Positions 11,191 through 21,058 of a stretch of DNA of 64,000 nucleotides are shown one piece after another. Made by a program: the position numbers and the translations under genes. The stretch is from an uncultured Lachnospiraceae bacterium (lineage in GTDB: Bacteria > Bacillota > Clostridia > Lachnospirales > Lachnospiraceae): NCBI GenBank assembly GCA_947631685.1, contig CANRMI010000003.1:180451-244450 (forward strand). Direction: 5' to 3'. Numbering within the stretch: the first letter of the stretch is position 1; every line of letters begins with the position of its first letter. The notes beneath the pieces are model-generated. The model saw only the letters and a program-made list of their open reading frames with translations, did not search any database and was not told the DNA's origin.

Positions 11191-13728
11191 ATGGACGATA
11201 ATATTTTTGACAAGATACTGACAGGTGACTCTTTTGACAAAGTCCATGAAGTGGATCTGAAAAAGACCATGGAGGATTTTTATATTGATTACGCCATGAG
11301 CGTTATCGCGGCAAGAGCGCTTCCCGATGTCAGGGACGGCTTAAAACCGGTACAGAGGCGTGTACTTTATTCCATGGTAGAGTTGAATAACGGTCCGGAT
11401 AAGCCGCATCGTAAGAGCGCCCGTATCGTCGGCGATACCATGGGTAAATATCATCCCCATGGAGACAGCTCCATTTACGGCGCTTTGGTAAATATGGCGC
11501 AGGACTGGAGTATGCGTTATCCTCTGGTGGATGGTCACGGCAACTTCGGTTCCATGGATGGAGACGGCGCGGCGGCCATGCGTTATACGGAAGCAAGACT
11601 TTCCAAGATTTCCATGGAGCTGCTTGCGGATATTAATAAAGATACGGTAGATTTTGTGCCCAACTTCGATGAAACGGAAAAGGAACCCACCGTACTGCCC
11701 AGCCGTTATCCCAACCTTTTGGTAAACGGTACCACCGGCATTGCAGTAGGTATGGCTACCAATATCCCTCCTCACAATCTTCGTGAAATCGTGAACGCGG
11801 TTGTAAAGATCATTGACAACTACGTGGAGGAAAACCGTAAGACCGATATAGAAGAAATACTTCCCATTGTAAAAGCTCCCGATTTTCCTACGGGAGGCCT
11901 GATCCTGGGTACCAGGGGAAGTGAAGAGGCCTATCGTACCGGCCGCGGCAAGATCCGCGTTAGAGCGGTGACGGATATAGAGACACTTCCTAACGGAAAG
12001 AACCAGATTGTTGTGACGGAGCTCCCCTATCTGGTAAATAAAGCCAATCTGATCCAGAAGATCGCGGAACTGGTAAAATTAAAGAAGATCGACGGCATTA
12101 CCGATCTGCGGGATGAATCCAATAGAGAGGGTGTCAGAGTCGTTATCGAACTGCGCAAGGATGTAAATGCCAATGTGGTATTGAATCTGCTCTATAAGCA
12201 TACCCAGCTGCAGGATACCTTTGGTATCATCATGCTGGCTCTGGTAAATAATGAGCCTAAGGTCATGAACCTGCTGGATATGCTGAATCACTATCTGAAT
12301 CATCAGAAGGATGTAGTTACCAGGAGAACCAGGTACGATCTGGACAAGGCCGAAAAGAGGGACCATATCTTACAGGGGCTTTTAAAGGCTTTGGACGCTA
12401 TAGATGAAGTCGTTTCCATTATCAGGGGCAGCCAGAATACCGCTATGGCCAAGCAGCGCCTGATCGAAAGATTTGAATTTTCAGAAGCCCAGGCCCAGGC
12501 CATTGTAGACATGAAGCTGGGTTCTTTGACAGGTCTGGAAAGAGAAAAGCTGGAGAACGAGCACAAAGACCTTATAGCCAAAATCGCGGAGTTAAAGTCC
12601 ATTCTGGCTGACGAAAGGGTTCTGCTGGGAGTCATCAAGAAGGAAATCACGGAAATCGCCAATAAATTCGGAGATGAAAGGCGCAGTAAGATAGGTTTTG
12701 ACGAATCGGATATTTCCATGGAAGATCTGATCCCCAGGGAAAATACCGTAATTGCCATGACCAGACTGGGCTATATCAAGCGTATGACCGTGGACAATTT
12801 TAAAGCCCAAAACCGCGGCGGAAAAGGAATCAAGGGTATGCAGACCATAGAGGAGGACTACATTGAGGATCTTCTTATGACCACTACCCACCACTATCTC
12901 CATTTCTTTACAAATTACGGCAGGGTATACAGGCTGAAAGCCTATGAGATCCCCGAAGCTGGAAGAACCGCCAGAGGTACTGCGATAGTGAACCTTTTGC
13001 AGTTAAATGCAGGGGAAAAGATCACGGCCATGATCCCTATAGAGGACTATTACGCGGATAAGAATCTGTTTATGGTTACCAGGCGGGGTATCGTAAAGAA
13101 AACTTCTCTGGAAGAATACAGCAATATCCGTAAAAACGGACTGACTGCTATCAATCTGCGGGATGATGACGAACTGATCGAAGTAAAATATACCGATGCG
13201 GACAGCGAGATTTTCTTAGTTACCAGACAGGGTATGTGCATCCGCTTCAAGGAAACGGATGTCCGCGCTACGGGGCGCAGCTCCATGGGCGTTATCGGCA
13301 TGAATCTTTCTCCCGGGGATGAGATCGTAGGTATGCAGCTGCAGAATCAGGGGGATTCTCTTCTGATCGTTTCGGAGAACGGCCTTGGCAAACGCACTTT
13401 CCTGAATGAATTTTCTTTACAGCGCAGAGGCGGTAAAGGTGTGAAATGCTACAAGATCACTGAAAAGACCGGCGATGTAGTAGGGGTAAAGGCGGTAAAT
13501 GACGAGAATGAGATCATGCTCATTACCACCGAAGGCATCATCATACAGCTGCGTGTGCAGGAAATTTCCGTATTAGGGCGCATTACCTCAGGCGTAAAGC
13601 TTATTAACTTAGACGATGGCGTAAAGGTGGCACAGGTCGCCAAAGTGAGGGAAAAAGCTGCCGGCGAGGAGGAGCAGGAAGAAGAGGCGTATACCGAAAA
13701 ATCCGAAATTGAGGAAGAAAGACCTTGA
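11191..13728 (+). CDS. gyrA: DNA gyrase subunit A
   Basis: GyrA cuts and rejoins DNA in gyrase. The catalytic tyrosine is Tyr132 in [11 protein letters not shown]. The 845-residue protein has the winged-helix and tower core and a C-terminal beta-pinwheel with the GyrA-box motif QNRGGKG and a second QRRGGKG. In the quinolone-binding helix ([20 protein letters not shown]) the serine equivalent to E. coli Ser83 is kept, but the acidic residue equivalent to Asp87 is Gly97. The end is acidic ([20 protein letters not shown]). It starts 33 bp after gyrB. Its stop codon overlaps the -35 of the next promoter. Confidence 0.97.
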   Translation: MDDNIFDKILTGDSFDKVHEVDLKKTMEDFYIDYAMSVIAARALPDVRDGLKPVQRRVLYSMVELNNGPDKPHRKSARIVGDTMGKYHPHGDSSIYGALVNMAQDWSMRYPLVDGHGNFGSMDGDGAAAMRYTEARLSKISMELLADINKDTVDFVPNFDETEKEPTVLPSRYPNLLVNGTTGIAVGMATNIPPHNLREIVNAVVKIIDNYVEENRKTDIEEILPIVKAPDFPTGGLILGTRGSEEAYRTGRGKIRVRAVTDIETLPNGKNQIVVTELPYLVNKANLIQKIAELVKLKKIDGITDLRDESNREGVRVVIELRKDVNANVVLNLLYKHTQLQDTFGIIMLALVNNEPKVMNLLDMLNHYLNHQKDVVTRRTRYDLDKAEKRDHILQGLLKALDAIDEVVSIIRGSQNTAMAKQRLIERFEFSEAQAQAIVDMKLGSLTGLEREKLENEHKDLIAKIAELKSILADERVLLGVIKKEITEIANKFGDERRSKIGFDESDISMEDLIPRENTVIAMTRLGYIKRMTVDNFKAQNRGGKGIKGMQTIEEDYIEDLLMTTTHHYLHFFTNYGRVYRLKAYEIPEAGRTARGTAIVNLLQLNAGEKITAMIPIEDYYADKNLFMVTRRGIVKKTSLEEYSNIRKNGLTAINLRDDDELIEVKYTDADSEIFLVTRQGMCIRFKETDVRATGRSSMGVIGMNLSPGDEIVGMQLQNQGDSLLIVSENGLGKRTFLNEFSLQRRGGKGVKCYKITEKTGDVVGVKAVNDENEIMLITTEGIIIQLRVQEISVLGRITSGVKLINLDDGVKVAQVAKVREKAAGEEEQEEEAYTEKSEIEEERP

Positions 13729-13752
13729 TTTTTTACGGGCATTCGCTATAAT
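13725..13752 (+). promoter_or_regulatory. Sigma-A promoter of the peptide/nickel ABC operon
   Basis: TTGATT (13725-13730), a 16-base spacer and a perfect TATAAT (13747-13752). The -35 overlaps the gyrA stop codon. Transcription would start near 13759, about 44 bases before the lipoprotein gene. No terminator is seen after gyrA. Confidence 0.7.
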
Positions 13753-13802
13753 GAAATACGATGCAAGATTGACAATTAAATAAAAAATGAGGAGAAGAAC
13801 AC

Positions 13803-15341
13803 ATGAAACGAAGAATGAAAGCAATTTTCGCAATGTCTGTGTTGCTGACACTAACTATTGCACTGAGTGCTTGCTCAGGTGATAAGGCAGGTGAAACGCC
13901 AAGCGGAAATGATTCCGCGGACGAATCCTCAATTACCATCGGTATTCCACAGGACCTGGAAGAAAGTCTTGACCCCCACATGGCAGTGGCGGCAGGAACA
14001 AAGGAAATCCTGTTCAATATCTATGAAGGTCTGGTAAAACCGGACAAAGATGGTAATATGGTGCCCGCCGTAGCAAGCAGCTATACCGTGGAAGACGGAG
14101 GTAAGACTTATACCTTTACGTTGAGAGACGGTATTTTATTCCATGACGGAACGCAGGTAACGGTGGAGGACATCAAATATTCGATTGAAAGATGCGCCGA
14201 TACCAGCGGGGAGGGAACTCTACTGGTCCCGGCGTTTTCTAATATTGAGAACGTTGAAATCGTGGATGATAAGACGGTTTCTATCCACTTAAAGGAAGCC
14301 AGCACCGATTTCTTAAGTGAGCTGACGGTAGCCATTATTCCCGAGCACAATGCGGATCCGGCGCAAAATGCCATAGGAACGGGCCCGTACCGTTATGTTT
14401 CTCGTTCCATTCAGGAAAATATCGTACTTACACGGTTTGATGACTATTGGGGTACACCGGCCAATATCAAGGATATTACGCTGCGTATTATCGCGGATGG
14501 GGATATGATAGTCACCAATTTAAAGAGCGGTGCCATTGATATGTTCTGCAGAATATCCACTGACCAGGCCAATGAGCTGGCCGGAACGGATTTTGAGATT
14601 TATGAAGGAACCATGAATCTGGTGCAGGCAATGTATTTAAACAACAGTTTTGAGCCTTTTCAGGATGTCAGAGTACGGCAGGCTCTCTGCTACGCGGTAA
14701 GTCCCCAGGATATACTGGATCTGGGCTTTGACGGAAAAGGTACCGTTATCGGCAGTTCCATGTTTCCCGCGTTCGGAAAATATTATCTTCCCGAGCTTTC
14801 TGATATGTACGGAAAGGACATAGAGAAAGCAAAGGAGCTGCTTTCCGAAGCCGGCTATGGTGACGGATTTTCCTTTACCATCACGGTACCGTCCAACTAT
14901 CAGCAGCATATTGATACGGCACAGATCATCGTAGAGCAGTTAAAGGAAATCAATGTGGATGCCACGATCAATCTGGTAGAGTGGGGAACCTGGGTGGAGG
15001 AAGCCTATACGGGAAGAAATTTTGAAGCGACGGTTGTAGGCGTGGACGCTTCTACACTGACGGCAGGCGCTCTTCTGGAACGTTTCCGGTCAGACAGCTC
15101 CAAAAACTTTATCAATTTCTCCGACGAAGCGTACGATACCGCCTATGCTAACGCCCAGGCTTCCACGGACGATAAGGAGCAGATTTCTTATTATCAGGAA
15201 TGCGAGCGGATTCTGGCGGAACAGGCGGCCAATGTTTATATTCAGGATATGGCATGTCTGGTGGCGTTGAACAACAAATACGGCGGATATGAATTTTATC
15301 CGTTATATGTACAGGATTTCGCGTCCCTCTATATCCGCTGA
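13803..15341 (+). CDS. Peptide/nickel-type ABC transporter substrate-binding lipoprotein
   Basis: This 512-residue extracellular binding protein belongs to the SBP_bac_5 (OppA/DppA/NikA) family. It has a lipoprotein signal peptide with lipobox LSAC (Cys near residue 24), then a low-complexity tether (SGDKAGETPSGNDSADES). Family blocks include ILFNIYEGLVKPD, YTFTLRDGILFHDGTQVT and IGTGPYRY. It leads an operon encoding two permeases and two ATPases. Subunit sizes (512, 315, 270, 269, 251) resemble NikABCDE as much as a dipeptide system, so the substrate is open; no metal-binding residues could be recognised by eye. Confidence 0.9.
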   Translation: MKRRMKAIFAMSVLLTLTIALSACSGDKAGETPSGNDSADESSITIGIPQDLEESLDPHMAVAAGTKEILFNIYEGLVKPDKDGNMVPAVASSYTVEDGGKTYTFTLRDGILFHDGTQVTVEDIKYSIERCADTSGEGTLLVPAFSNIENVEIVDDKTVSIHLKEASTDFLSELTVAIIPEHNADPAQNAIGTGPYRYVSRSIQENIVLTRFDDYWGTPANIKDITLRIIADGDMIVTNLKSGAIDMFCRISTDQANELAGTDFEIYEGTMNLVQAMYLNNSFEPFQDVRVRQALCYAVSPQDILDLGFDGKGTVIGSSMFPAFGKYYLPELSDMYGKDIEKAKELLSEAGYGDGFSFTITVPSNYQQHIDTAQIIVEQLKEINVDATINLVEWGTWVEEAYTGRNFEATVVGVDASTLTAGALLERFRSDSSKNFINFSDEAYDTAYANAQASTDDKEQISYYQECERILAEQAANVYIQDMACLVALNNKYGGYEFYPLYVQDFASLYIR

Positions 15342-15392
15342 CAGCTGATATAGGAGAGGACGCCTGGCAAAGGAAAGGAAGAGGAAGACAGG

Positions 15393-16340
15393 GTGAAAAA
15401 ATATGCGCTCACGAAGCTGATCGGCATGTTCTTTACAATAAACTGTGTGGCATTCCTTGTTTTTCTCTCTTTTGCCGTAATCCCCGGAGATCCCGCGCTG
15501 GCCAAACTGGGGGCGCAGGCGACACCGGAGCGGCTCGCGGCCATGCGGGCGCAAATGGGATTGGACCGGCCCTTTTGGGAGCGTTTCTTTTCATGGCTTT
15601 TGTGCGCGATCCGGGGAGATTTTGGAACTTCTTATAGTTATGGAACAAGCGTATCTGCCATCATCGCGGAGAAACTGCCGGTTACCCTGTTGTTGACAGG
15701 AATGTCATTTATTATCATGGTAACCTGTTCCATACCCATCAGTATTTACACCGCAAAGCACGAGGGCGGACGCATAGACCGCATCATCTTGATTGTCAAT
15801 CAGGTCATTATGGCGGTTCCGCCTTTCTTTGCGGGAATTTTGATCACGTATCTGTTTGGTTTGATCCTGCACTGGTTTCAGCCGGGAGCCTATGTTTCTT
15901 TCGGGCAGGATCCTTTAAAATGTCTGGTTTATCTTCTTTTTCCCGCTGTGGCAATCGCGCTTCCCAAAACCGCCATGACAGTAAAGCTGCTGCGCAGCTC
16001 CCTGTTGGATGAAGCAAAAAAGGACTATGTACGGACCGCGTACAGTAAGGGCAATCGTACAAACGGGGTCCTTTACCGCCATGTATTGAAAAATGCCATA
16101 ATACCGGTCATTACTTTTCTGGGAATGACTTTGACGGACATGATCGCGGGAAGCGTTATCATGGAGCAGGTATTTTCCGTTCCGGGAATCGGACGCATCC
16201 TTATTTCCTCGATTTCTTCCAGGGACTATCCCGTAGTGGAAGCGGTGATCGTGCTGATGACCTTTATTGTCGTAACGGTCAATTTACTGTGCGATGTGAT
16301 CTGCCGGATCGTGGATCCCCGAATCAGAAGGGAGGTCTGA
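15393..16340 (+). CDS. ABC transporter permease, OppB/DppB/NikB type
   Basis: This 315-residue inner-membrane permease has about six membrane segments. The start is GTG at 15393, with GAGGAAGACAGG just upstream. The N-terminal LTKLIGMFFTINCVAFLVFL and the block VIPGDPALAKLGAQATPE match the OppB family. The cytoplasmic coupling region reads YVRTAYSKGNRTNGVLYRHVLKNA, the EAA-like loop that contacts the ATPases. It pairs with the next gene to form the channel. Confidence 0.92.
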   Translation: MKKYALTKLIGMFFTINCVAFLVFLSFAVIPGDPALAKLGAQATPERLAAMRAQMGLDRPFWERFFSWLLCAIRGDFGTSYSYGTSVSAIIAEKLPVTLLLTGMSFIIMVTCSIPISIYTAKHEGGRIDRIILIVNQVIMAVPPFFAGILITYLFGLILHWFQPGAYVSFGQDPLKCLVYLLFPAVAIALPKTAMTVKLLRSSLLDEAKKDYVRTAYSKGNRTNGVLYRHVLKNAIIPVITFLGMTLTDMIAGSVIMEQVFSVPGIGRILISSISSRDYPVVEAVIVLMTFIVVTVNLLCDVICRIVDPRIRREV

Positions 16341-16344
16341 GCAG

Positions 16345-17157
16345 ATGAAAAAAAGAAATTACAATCTGCTGCTGGGCGGCGCGATAACGGGAATCATGAT
16401 GCTCCTTACGCTGATGGGATTTTTCTATACTCCCTTTGATCCTGAAAAAATGGACGCCGCGAACAAACTTTCCGGCATCTCCCTGACGCACATCATGGGC
16501 TGCGACAACTTTGGGAGAGATATTTTCAGCCGGGTATTAAAGGGCTGCGGCACAACCTTTACCGTGGCTTGCGGAACGGTACTGATCGGAACGGTATTCG
16601 GTACGCTGATCGGTGCCTTTACCGGATATTTCGGGGGAATTGTAGACGAGGTGCTGATGCGGATCATGGACGCGCTGTTCGCGTTTCCCAGTCTGCTTCT
16701 GGCCCTGGTATTTGTCAGTCTTTTCGGAAGCGGGAAGTACCATGTTATTATCGCGCTGGGAATCGCCTTTGTTCCCAGTTTCTCCAGGATCGTCAGAGGT
16801 GAGTATATGCGCTGCAGGGATTTGGACTACGTAAAAAGCGCCAGACTTTCCGGAGCGTCCCATTTGCGGATCATGTTTGTCCACATCCTCCCCAATATTT
16901 TTACTGTGCTGCTTTCCTCCATCATGATCGGATTTAACAATGCGGTGCTGGCGGAGGCAGGACTGACTTATCTTGGAATTGGAGTAAAGCCTCCCGACGC
17001 GAGTCTGGGAGAAATGCTTTCTTCAGCCCAGACCTATCTGTTTTCCGCACCCTGGTACGCGCTGTGCACAGGGGGTACCATGATCTTGATGATTCTGGGA
17101 TTCAGCCTGATGTCCGAAGGATTGAAGAAAAACGGAGGAGGCCGGTATGCTTCTTGA
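16345..17157 (+). CDS. ABC transporter permease, OppC/DppC/NikC type
   Basis: This is the 270-residue partner permease. It has an N-terminal membrane helix, the family block HIMGCDNFGRDIFSRVLKG, and the coupling loop DYVKSARLSGASHLRIMFVH. The C-terminal half ends with GFSLMSEGLKKNGGG. The start follows GGGAGGTCTGAGCAG. Its end overlaps the first ATPase gene by 11 bases. Confidence 0.92.
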   Translation: MKKRNYNLLLGGAITGIMMLLTLMGFFYTPFDPEKMDAANKLSGISLTHIMGCDNFGRDIFSRVLKGCGTTFTVACGTVLIGTVFGTLIGAFTGYFGGIVDEVLMRIMDALFAFPSLLLALVFVSLFGSGKYHVIIALGIAFVPSFSRIVRGEYMRCRDLDYVKSARLSGASHLRIMFVHILPNIFTVLLSSIMIGFNNAVLAEAGLTYLGIGVKPPDASLGEMLSSAQTYLFSAPWYALCTGGTMILMILGFSLMSEGLKKNGGGRYAS

Positions 17158-17956
17158 AGTGAAAGACCTGAATATAGAATTTCATGATCACCTGATACCG
17201 GAGACGGTGGTGTCGGATGTGGACCTAACCCTGTCTGAAGGAGAAATTCTGGGACTGGTGGGAGAATCCGGTTCCGGAAAGAGCATGACTGCCCACGCCA
17301 TCGCGGGTCTGTTAAGCAGGCATGATATGAAGAAAACCGGAGAGATCCTCTTCGATGGGAAAGACCTTTTGACTTGTCCCAGAGAGGAACTTAGAAAGAT
17401 ACAGGGAAATGACATCAGCGTAATCTTTCAGGAACCCATGACAAGCTTAAATCCGGTAAAACAGATTGGCTGGCAGACCGGGGAAGCGCTTCGTCTGCAT
17501 ACCAATCTGGAACAGGGGGAAATTAAAAAAAGAGTGCTGGAAATGCTGGAATTGGTGGAGCTGCCCGATCCGGAGCTGGTCTATACCCAGTACCCCCATG
17601 AACTGTCCGGCGGAATGCGCCAGAGGGTTATGATCGCCTCCGCCATGATATGCGGACCTAAAATTCTTATCGCTGACGAGCCTACGACGGCGCTGGATGT
17701 GACGATACAGGCCCAGATCGTAGCGCTGTTAAAGCGTTTCAACAAAACCCGGAACACGGCGATTTTGTTTATTTCCCACGATTTGAGTCTGGTAAAGACA
17801 CTCTGTAAAAGAGTGGCCGTTATGCAGCAGGGACGGGTAGTGGAAACGGGAACGGCGCAGGAAGTTTTCTTGCGGCCTAAGGAGGACTATACCAGGCTTC
17901 TGATCGAAGCCATCCCAAAGTGTGAGCGCGGAAAGAGTATGCGGGAGACAGTATGA
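17147..17956 (+). CDS. ABC transporter ATPase, OppD/DppD/NikD type
   Basis: This 269-residue ATP-binding subunit has Walker A GESGSGKS, Q-loop FQEPMTSLNP, signature LSGGMRQR, Walker B ILIADEPTTALD and H-loop ISHD. At 269 residues it is shorter than OppD (about 330) and lacks much of the C-terminal oligopeptide-transporter extension, closer in size to NikD. It overlaps both neighbours (11 bp and 4 bp), so the operon is tightly coupled. Confidence 0.92.
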   Translation: MLLEVKDLNIEFHDHLIPETVVSDVDLTLSEGEILGLVGESGSGKSMTAHAIAGLLSRHDMKKTGEILFDGKDLLTCPREELRKIQGNDISVIFQEPMTSLNPVKQIGWQTGEALRLHTNLEQGEIKKRVLEMLELVELPDPELVYTQYPHELSGGMRQRVMIASAMICGPKILIADEPTTALDVTIQAQIVALLKRFNKTRNTAILFISHDLSLVKTLCKRVAVMQQGRVVETGTAQEVFLRPKEDYTRLLIEAIPKCERGKSMRETV

Positions 17957-18708
17957 GTGTGATTTTGGAGGTATCCGGTTTAAACGCCTTTTATAAAGTA
18001 CGGCAGCCGGGAAAGGGAAAAAAACAGCGCCGTCAGGTGCTGTATGATATTTCTTTTCAAATGGAAGAGGGAGAGATCTTAGGGCTGGTGGGAGAAAGCG
18101 GCTGCGGAAAATCCACCCTTGCCAGGACCATTTTGTCCATGGTGCCGGATTACCAGGGAAAGATTGAATGCGCGGATGAGCATCCCCAGATGATCTTTCA
18201 GGATCCTTACGGTTCCCTGAACCCGTCCATGAAGATTGGGACAATTTTACAGGAGCCCCTGCGCAACATTTTAAAGCTGCCTTTGGAGGAACGGCAGATA
18301 AGAGCGGCGGAAATGCTGAAAAAAGTGGGGCTGGAAGAAAAATACGCGGCGCACTATCCCAGCCAGCTTTCCGGCGGGCAGAGACAGAGGGTTTGTATTG
18401 CGGCGTCTTTGATGCTGCATCCGGGACTGTTGATCGCGGACGAACCGGTGTCCGCCCTGGATGTAACCATACAGGCGCAGGTGCTGCGGCTTTTGCTGGA
18501 GCTGAAAAGAGAAATGGGCTTGTCCATTCTGTTTATTTCCCACGATCTGAGGGTGGTCTACCAACTTTGTGATCATGTGATGATCATGAAGGATGGAAGA
18601 ATCGTGGAACAGGGAGAAACCGACGAAGTTTATTTTTCTCCCCGTCATGAATATACCCGCAGACTGCTGTCGGCGGCAGGAATCCTGGAAACGAACGAAG
18701 AAGATTGA
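17953..18708 (+). CDS. ABC transporter ATPase, OppF/DppF/NikE type
   Basis: This second ATPase (251 residues) has Walker A GESGCGKST, Q-loop FQDPYGSLNP, signature LSGGQRQR, Walker B LLIADEPVSALD and H-loop ISHDLRVV. It overlaps the first ATPase by four bases (ATGA). It completes the SBP-permease-permease-ATPase-ATPase cassette. The next gene starts 15 bp later and may be read from the same mRNA, although it is functionally unrelated. Confidence 0.92.
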   Translation: MSVILEVSGLNAFYKVRQPGKGKKQRRQVLYDISFQMEEGEILGLVGESGCGKSTLARTILSMVPDYQGKIECADEHPQMIFQDPYGSLNPSMKIGTILQEPLRNILKLPLEERQIRAAEMLKKVGLEEKYAAHYPSQLSGGQRQRVCIAASLMLHPGLLIADEPVSALDVTIQAQVLRLLLELKREMGLSILFISHDLRVVYQLCDHVMIMKDGRIVEQGETDEVYFSPRHEYTRRLLSAAGILETNEED

Positions 18709-18723
18709 AAACGGAGGCAGAGG

Positions 18724-19926
18724 ATGTACGATACGGCAGTGACCTTAAAAAAGGGAGAAGGGCGCACGCTAAAGGCAGGCGGTGCCTGGGTTTATGACAA
18801 TGAGATTGCCTCTGTGGAGGGAGATTTTGAAAACGGCGACATTGTTGTCATAAAGGATTTCGACGGGTTCTTTCTGGGATACGGTTTTATCAACACCCGT
18901 TCCAAGCTGACGGTGCGCCTGCTTTCCCGTAAGAAGGAGGATGTCATTGACGAGGCGTTTCTGGAGGAGAAAGTGCAGCGGGCATGGGACTATCGGAAGC
19001 AGGTTATTGACACAGGAAGCTGCAGACTGATCTTTGGAGAAGCGGATTTTCTTTCCGGAATCGTCATTGATAAATTTGAAGACGTGCTGGTGGTGGAATC
19101 CCTGGCGCTGGGAATCGACAGGCTGAAGATTCCTATCCTGGAAGCGGTAAAGCGGGTGCTGGCAAAAGACGGTATCCGGATACGGGGGATTTACGAAAGG
19201 AGCGACGCCAAAGTCAGGGAGCAGGAGGGGATGGAGCGCTATAAGGGATTTATCGGCGATCCCTTTGATACCAAAGTGCGGATTACGGAAAACGGCGTAA
19301 AATATATCGTGGATGTGCAGGAGGGACAAAAGACCGGATTCTTTCTGGACCAGAAAAATAACCGGGCGGCCATACAGAGGCTGTGCCGGGATAAAAAAGT
19401 GCTGGATTGCTTTACCCATACAGGCTCCTTTGCGTTAAATGCGGGGCTCGGGGGAGCAAGGGAAGTACTGGGCGTGGACGCTTCCGAAACGGGGATCGCG
19501 CAGGCGAGAGAAAACGCCGCGTTGAACGGACTGGAGGATAGGGTTTCTTTTCTCTGCGCGGATGTATTTGAACTGCTGCCCCAGCTGGAGAAGCGGGGCG
19601 AGAAGTTTGACGTAGTGATCCTGGATCCCCCCGCTTTTACCAAGTCCCGCAATTCCGTGAAAAACGCGGTGAAAGGCTATCGGGAGATCAATGTGAGGGG
19701 AATGAAGCTGATACAGGACGGCGGCTTTCTCGCGACCTGCTCCTGCTCCCATTTCATGACGCCGCAGCTCTTTGAAAAGACCATAGGCGAAGCGGCCAGG
19801 GGAGCCCACAAAAGGCTCAGACAGGTGGAATTTCGGACACAGGCGCCCGACCACCCCATTCTCTGGGCGGGGGACGCGTCCTATTATCTGAAGTTTTACA
19901 TTTTTCAGGTACTGGAGGATCGGTAA
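18724..19926 (+). CDS. Class I rRNA (cytosine-C5) methyltransferase, RlmI family
   Basis: This 400-residue SAM-dependent methyltransferase is of the RlmI/RlmK type (COG1092), which modifies 23S rRNA in E. coli. The N-terminal ~75 residues form a PUA-like RNA-binding domain (LKKGEGRTLKAGGAWVYDNE). The Rossmann core has motif I VLDCFTHTGSFALNAG, an acidic residue in VLGVDAS, and the catalytic block VILDPPAFTKS followed by TCSCSHFM. A good ribosome site (GGAGGCAGAGG) precedes the ATG. The exact nucleotide modified cannot be told from sequence. Confidence 0.9.
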   Translation: MYDTAVTLKKGEGRTLKAGGAWVYDNEIASVEGDFENGDIVVIKDFDGFFLGYGFINTRSKLTVRLLSRKKEDVIDEAFLEEKVQRAWDYRKQVIDTGSCRLIFGEADFLSGIVIDKFEDVLVVESLALGIDRLKIPILEAVKRVLAKDGIRIRGIYERSDAKVREQEGMERYKGFIGDPFDTKVRITENGVKYIVDVQEGQKTGFFLDQKNNRAAIQRLCRDKKVLDCFTHTGSFALNAGLGGAREVLGVDASETGIAQARENAALNGLEDRVSFLCADVFELLPQLEKRGEKFDVVILDPPAFTKSRNSVKNAVKGYREINVRGMKLIQDGGFLATCSCSHFMTPQLFEKTIGEAARGAHKRLRQVEFRTQAPDHPILWAGDASYYLKFYIFQVLEDR

Positions 19927-19928
19927 CC

Positions 19929-20486
19929 ATGAAAGCGAAAAAATGCAAGGAGCTGCTTGGCGTCTTCTTAAAAATAGGCGCCTTTACATTCGGCGGCGGA
20001 TATGCTATGATTCCTCTGATAAAGCGGGAAGTGGCGGAAGGCAAAAAGTGGCTGACGGAAGAAGAGATTTTTGATATTATCGCTATCGCGGAATCCACGC
20101 CGGGCCCGCTGGCAATCAACTGCGCCACTTTCGTAGGAGGCAGGGTAGCGGGATTTGCAGGCGCGCTGGCGGCGACTTTCGGCGTGGTGCTGCCCTCTTT
20201 TCTGGTGATCTTGGCAGTGTCCGGCATCCTTCTGCGTATAGAGGAGCTTGCGGTCGTAAAGAGCGCGTTTCTGGGGATCCGGGCGGGAGTGCTGGTATTG
20301 ATCGGAAGCGCCTTGATTTCCCTTTTCGGCCAGACAAAGAAAGATGTCTTTTCCTATGGGATCCTGCTGCCGGCCTTTCTGGCAGCGTTCGTATTTCACA
20401 TCAATACGATTTTCATCCTGATTGTCTGCGCGGCTGCCGGTATTGTCCGAAGCTGCCTGATAAAGGGGAAAGGCGGCGGAAAATGA
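19929..20486 (+). CDS. chrA: Chromate transporter, first half-size ChrA subunit
   Basis: A 185-residue membrane protein with one CHR domain: FLKIGAFTFGGGYAMIPLIK near the N-terminus, then ESTPGPLAINCATFVGGRVAG and several hydrophobic helices. Full-length ChrA has two such domains in one chain; here they are separate, adjacent genes, as in other Firmicutes. ChrA proteins export chromate or act as chromate/sulfate antiporters; the true substrate here is inferred only from family. It overlaps the second half by four bases. Confidence 0.9.
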   Translation: MKAKKCKELLGVFLKIGAFTFGGGYAMIPLIKREVAEGKKWLTEEEIFDIIAIAESTPGPLAINCATFVGGRVAGFAGALAATFGVVLPSFLVILAVSGILLRIEELAVVKSAFLGIRAGVLVLIGSALISLFGQTKKDVFSYGILLPAFLAAFVFHINTIFILIVCAAAGIVRSCLIKGKGGGK

Positions 20487-21031
20487 TTCCTTTAAAGCTG
20501 TTCTGGGAATTTTTGAAAATAGGGGCCTTTACCTTTGGCGGCGGTTATGCCATGCTGCCTTTGATACAGGAGGCGGTCTTACAAAATGGCTGGCTGACGG
20601 AAACGCAGCTGGTGGATTTTGTGGCGGTCAGCGAAAGCACGCCGGGCCCTTTTGCCATCAACATTTCCACCTATGTAGGGGTGCGGACCGCGGGAATCCC
20701 CGGTGCCCTGGCGGCGACTCTGGGCGTAGTGCTGCCCTCCTTTTTCATTATCCTGCTGCTTTCCGGCTGTTACAAAAAGTTTCAAAGCAACCGCCTGGTA
20801 AGGGGAGCCATGGGAGGACTGAAGCCGGCGGTAGTGGCGCTGGTCGCTTCGGCACTGCTTTCCGTGGGGGAAAATGTATTTCGGTTTGAGGATATTCTGC
20901 AAAGGGAAAATATCGTAAGCGCGGCAATCTTGCTGATTGCCGGGTTTCTGTGTTATAAGAAAGTACACCCGATCGCGATAATCGGGGTGAGCGCGGCTGC
21001 CGGGATTCTTTCCGGGGCCATAGGCGTCTGA
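20483..21031 (+). CDS. chrA: Chromate transporter, second half-size ChrA subunit
   Basis: This is the 182-residue partner of the preceding gene, with its own CHR motifs FWEFLKIGAFTFGGGYAMLP and SESTPGPFAINISTYVGVRT. In characterised short-chain CHR pairs both subunits are needed and sit in opposite membrane orientations. The four-base ATGA overlap with the first gene supports equimolar synthesis. It is followed after 27 bp by a metal-exporter gene. Confidence 0.9.
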   Translation: MIPLKLFWEFLKIGAFTFGGGYAMLPLIQEAVLQNGWLTETQLVDFVAVSESTPGPFAINISTYVGVRTAGIPGALAATLGVVLPSFFIILLLSGCYKKFQSNRLVRGAMGGLKPAVVALVASALLSVGENVFRFEDILQRENIVSAAILLIAGFLCYKKVHPIAIIGVSAAAGILSGAIGV

Positions 21032-21058
21032 GGATTCCGGCGCCGGAACGGAGTTTTT

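Noticed and set aside
15393..17157. Antisense frames in the permease genes as possible small proteins
   Set aside because: All lack ribosome sites and overlap conserved permease motifs on the other strand.
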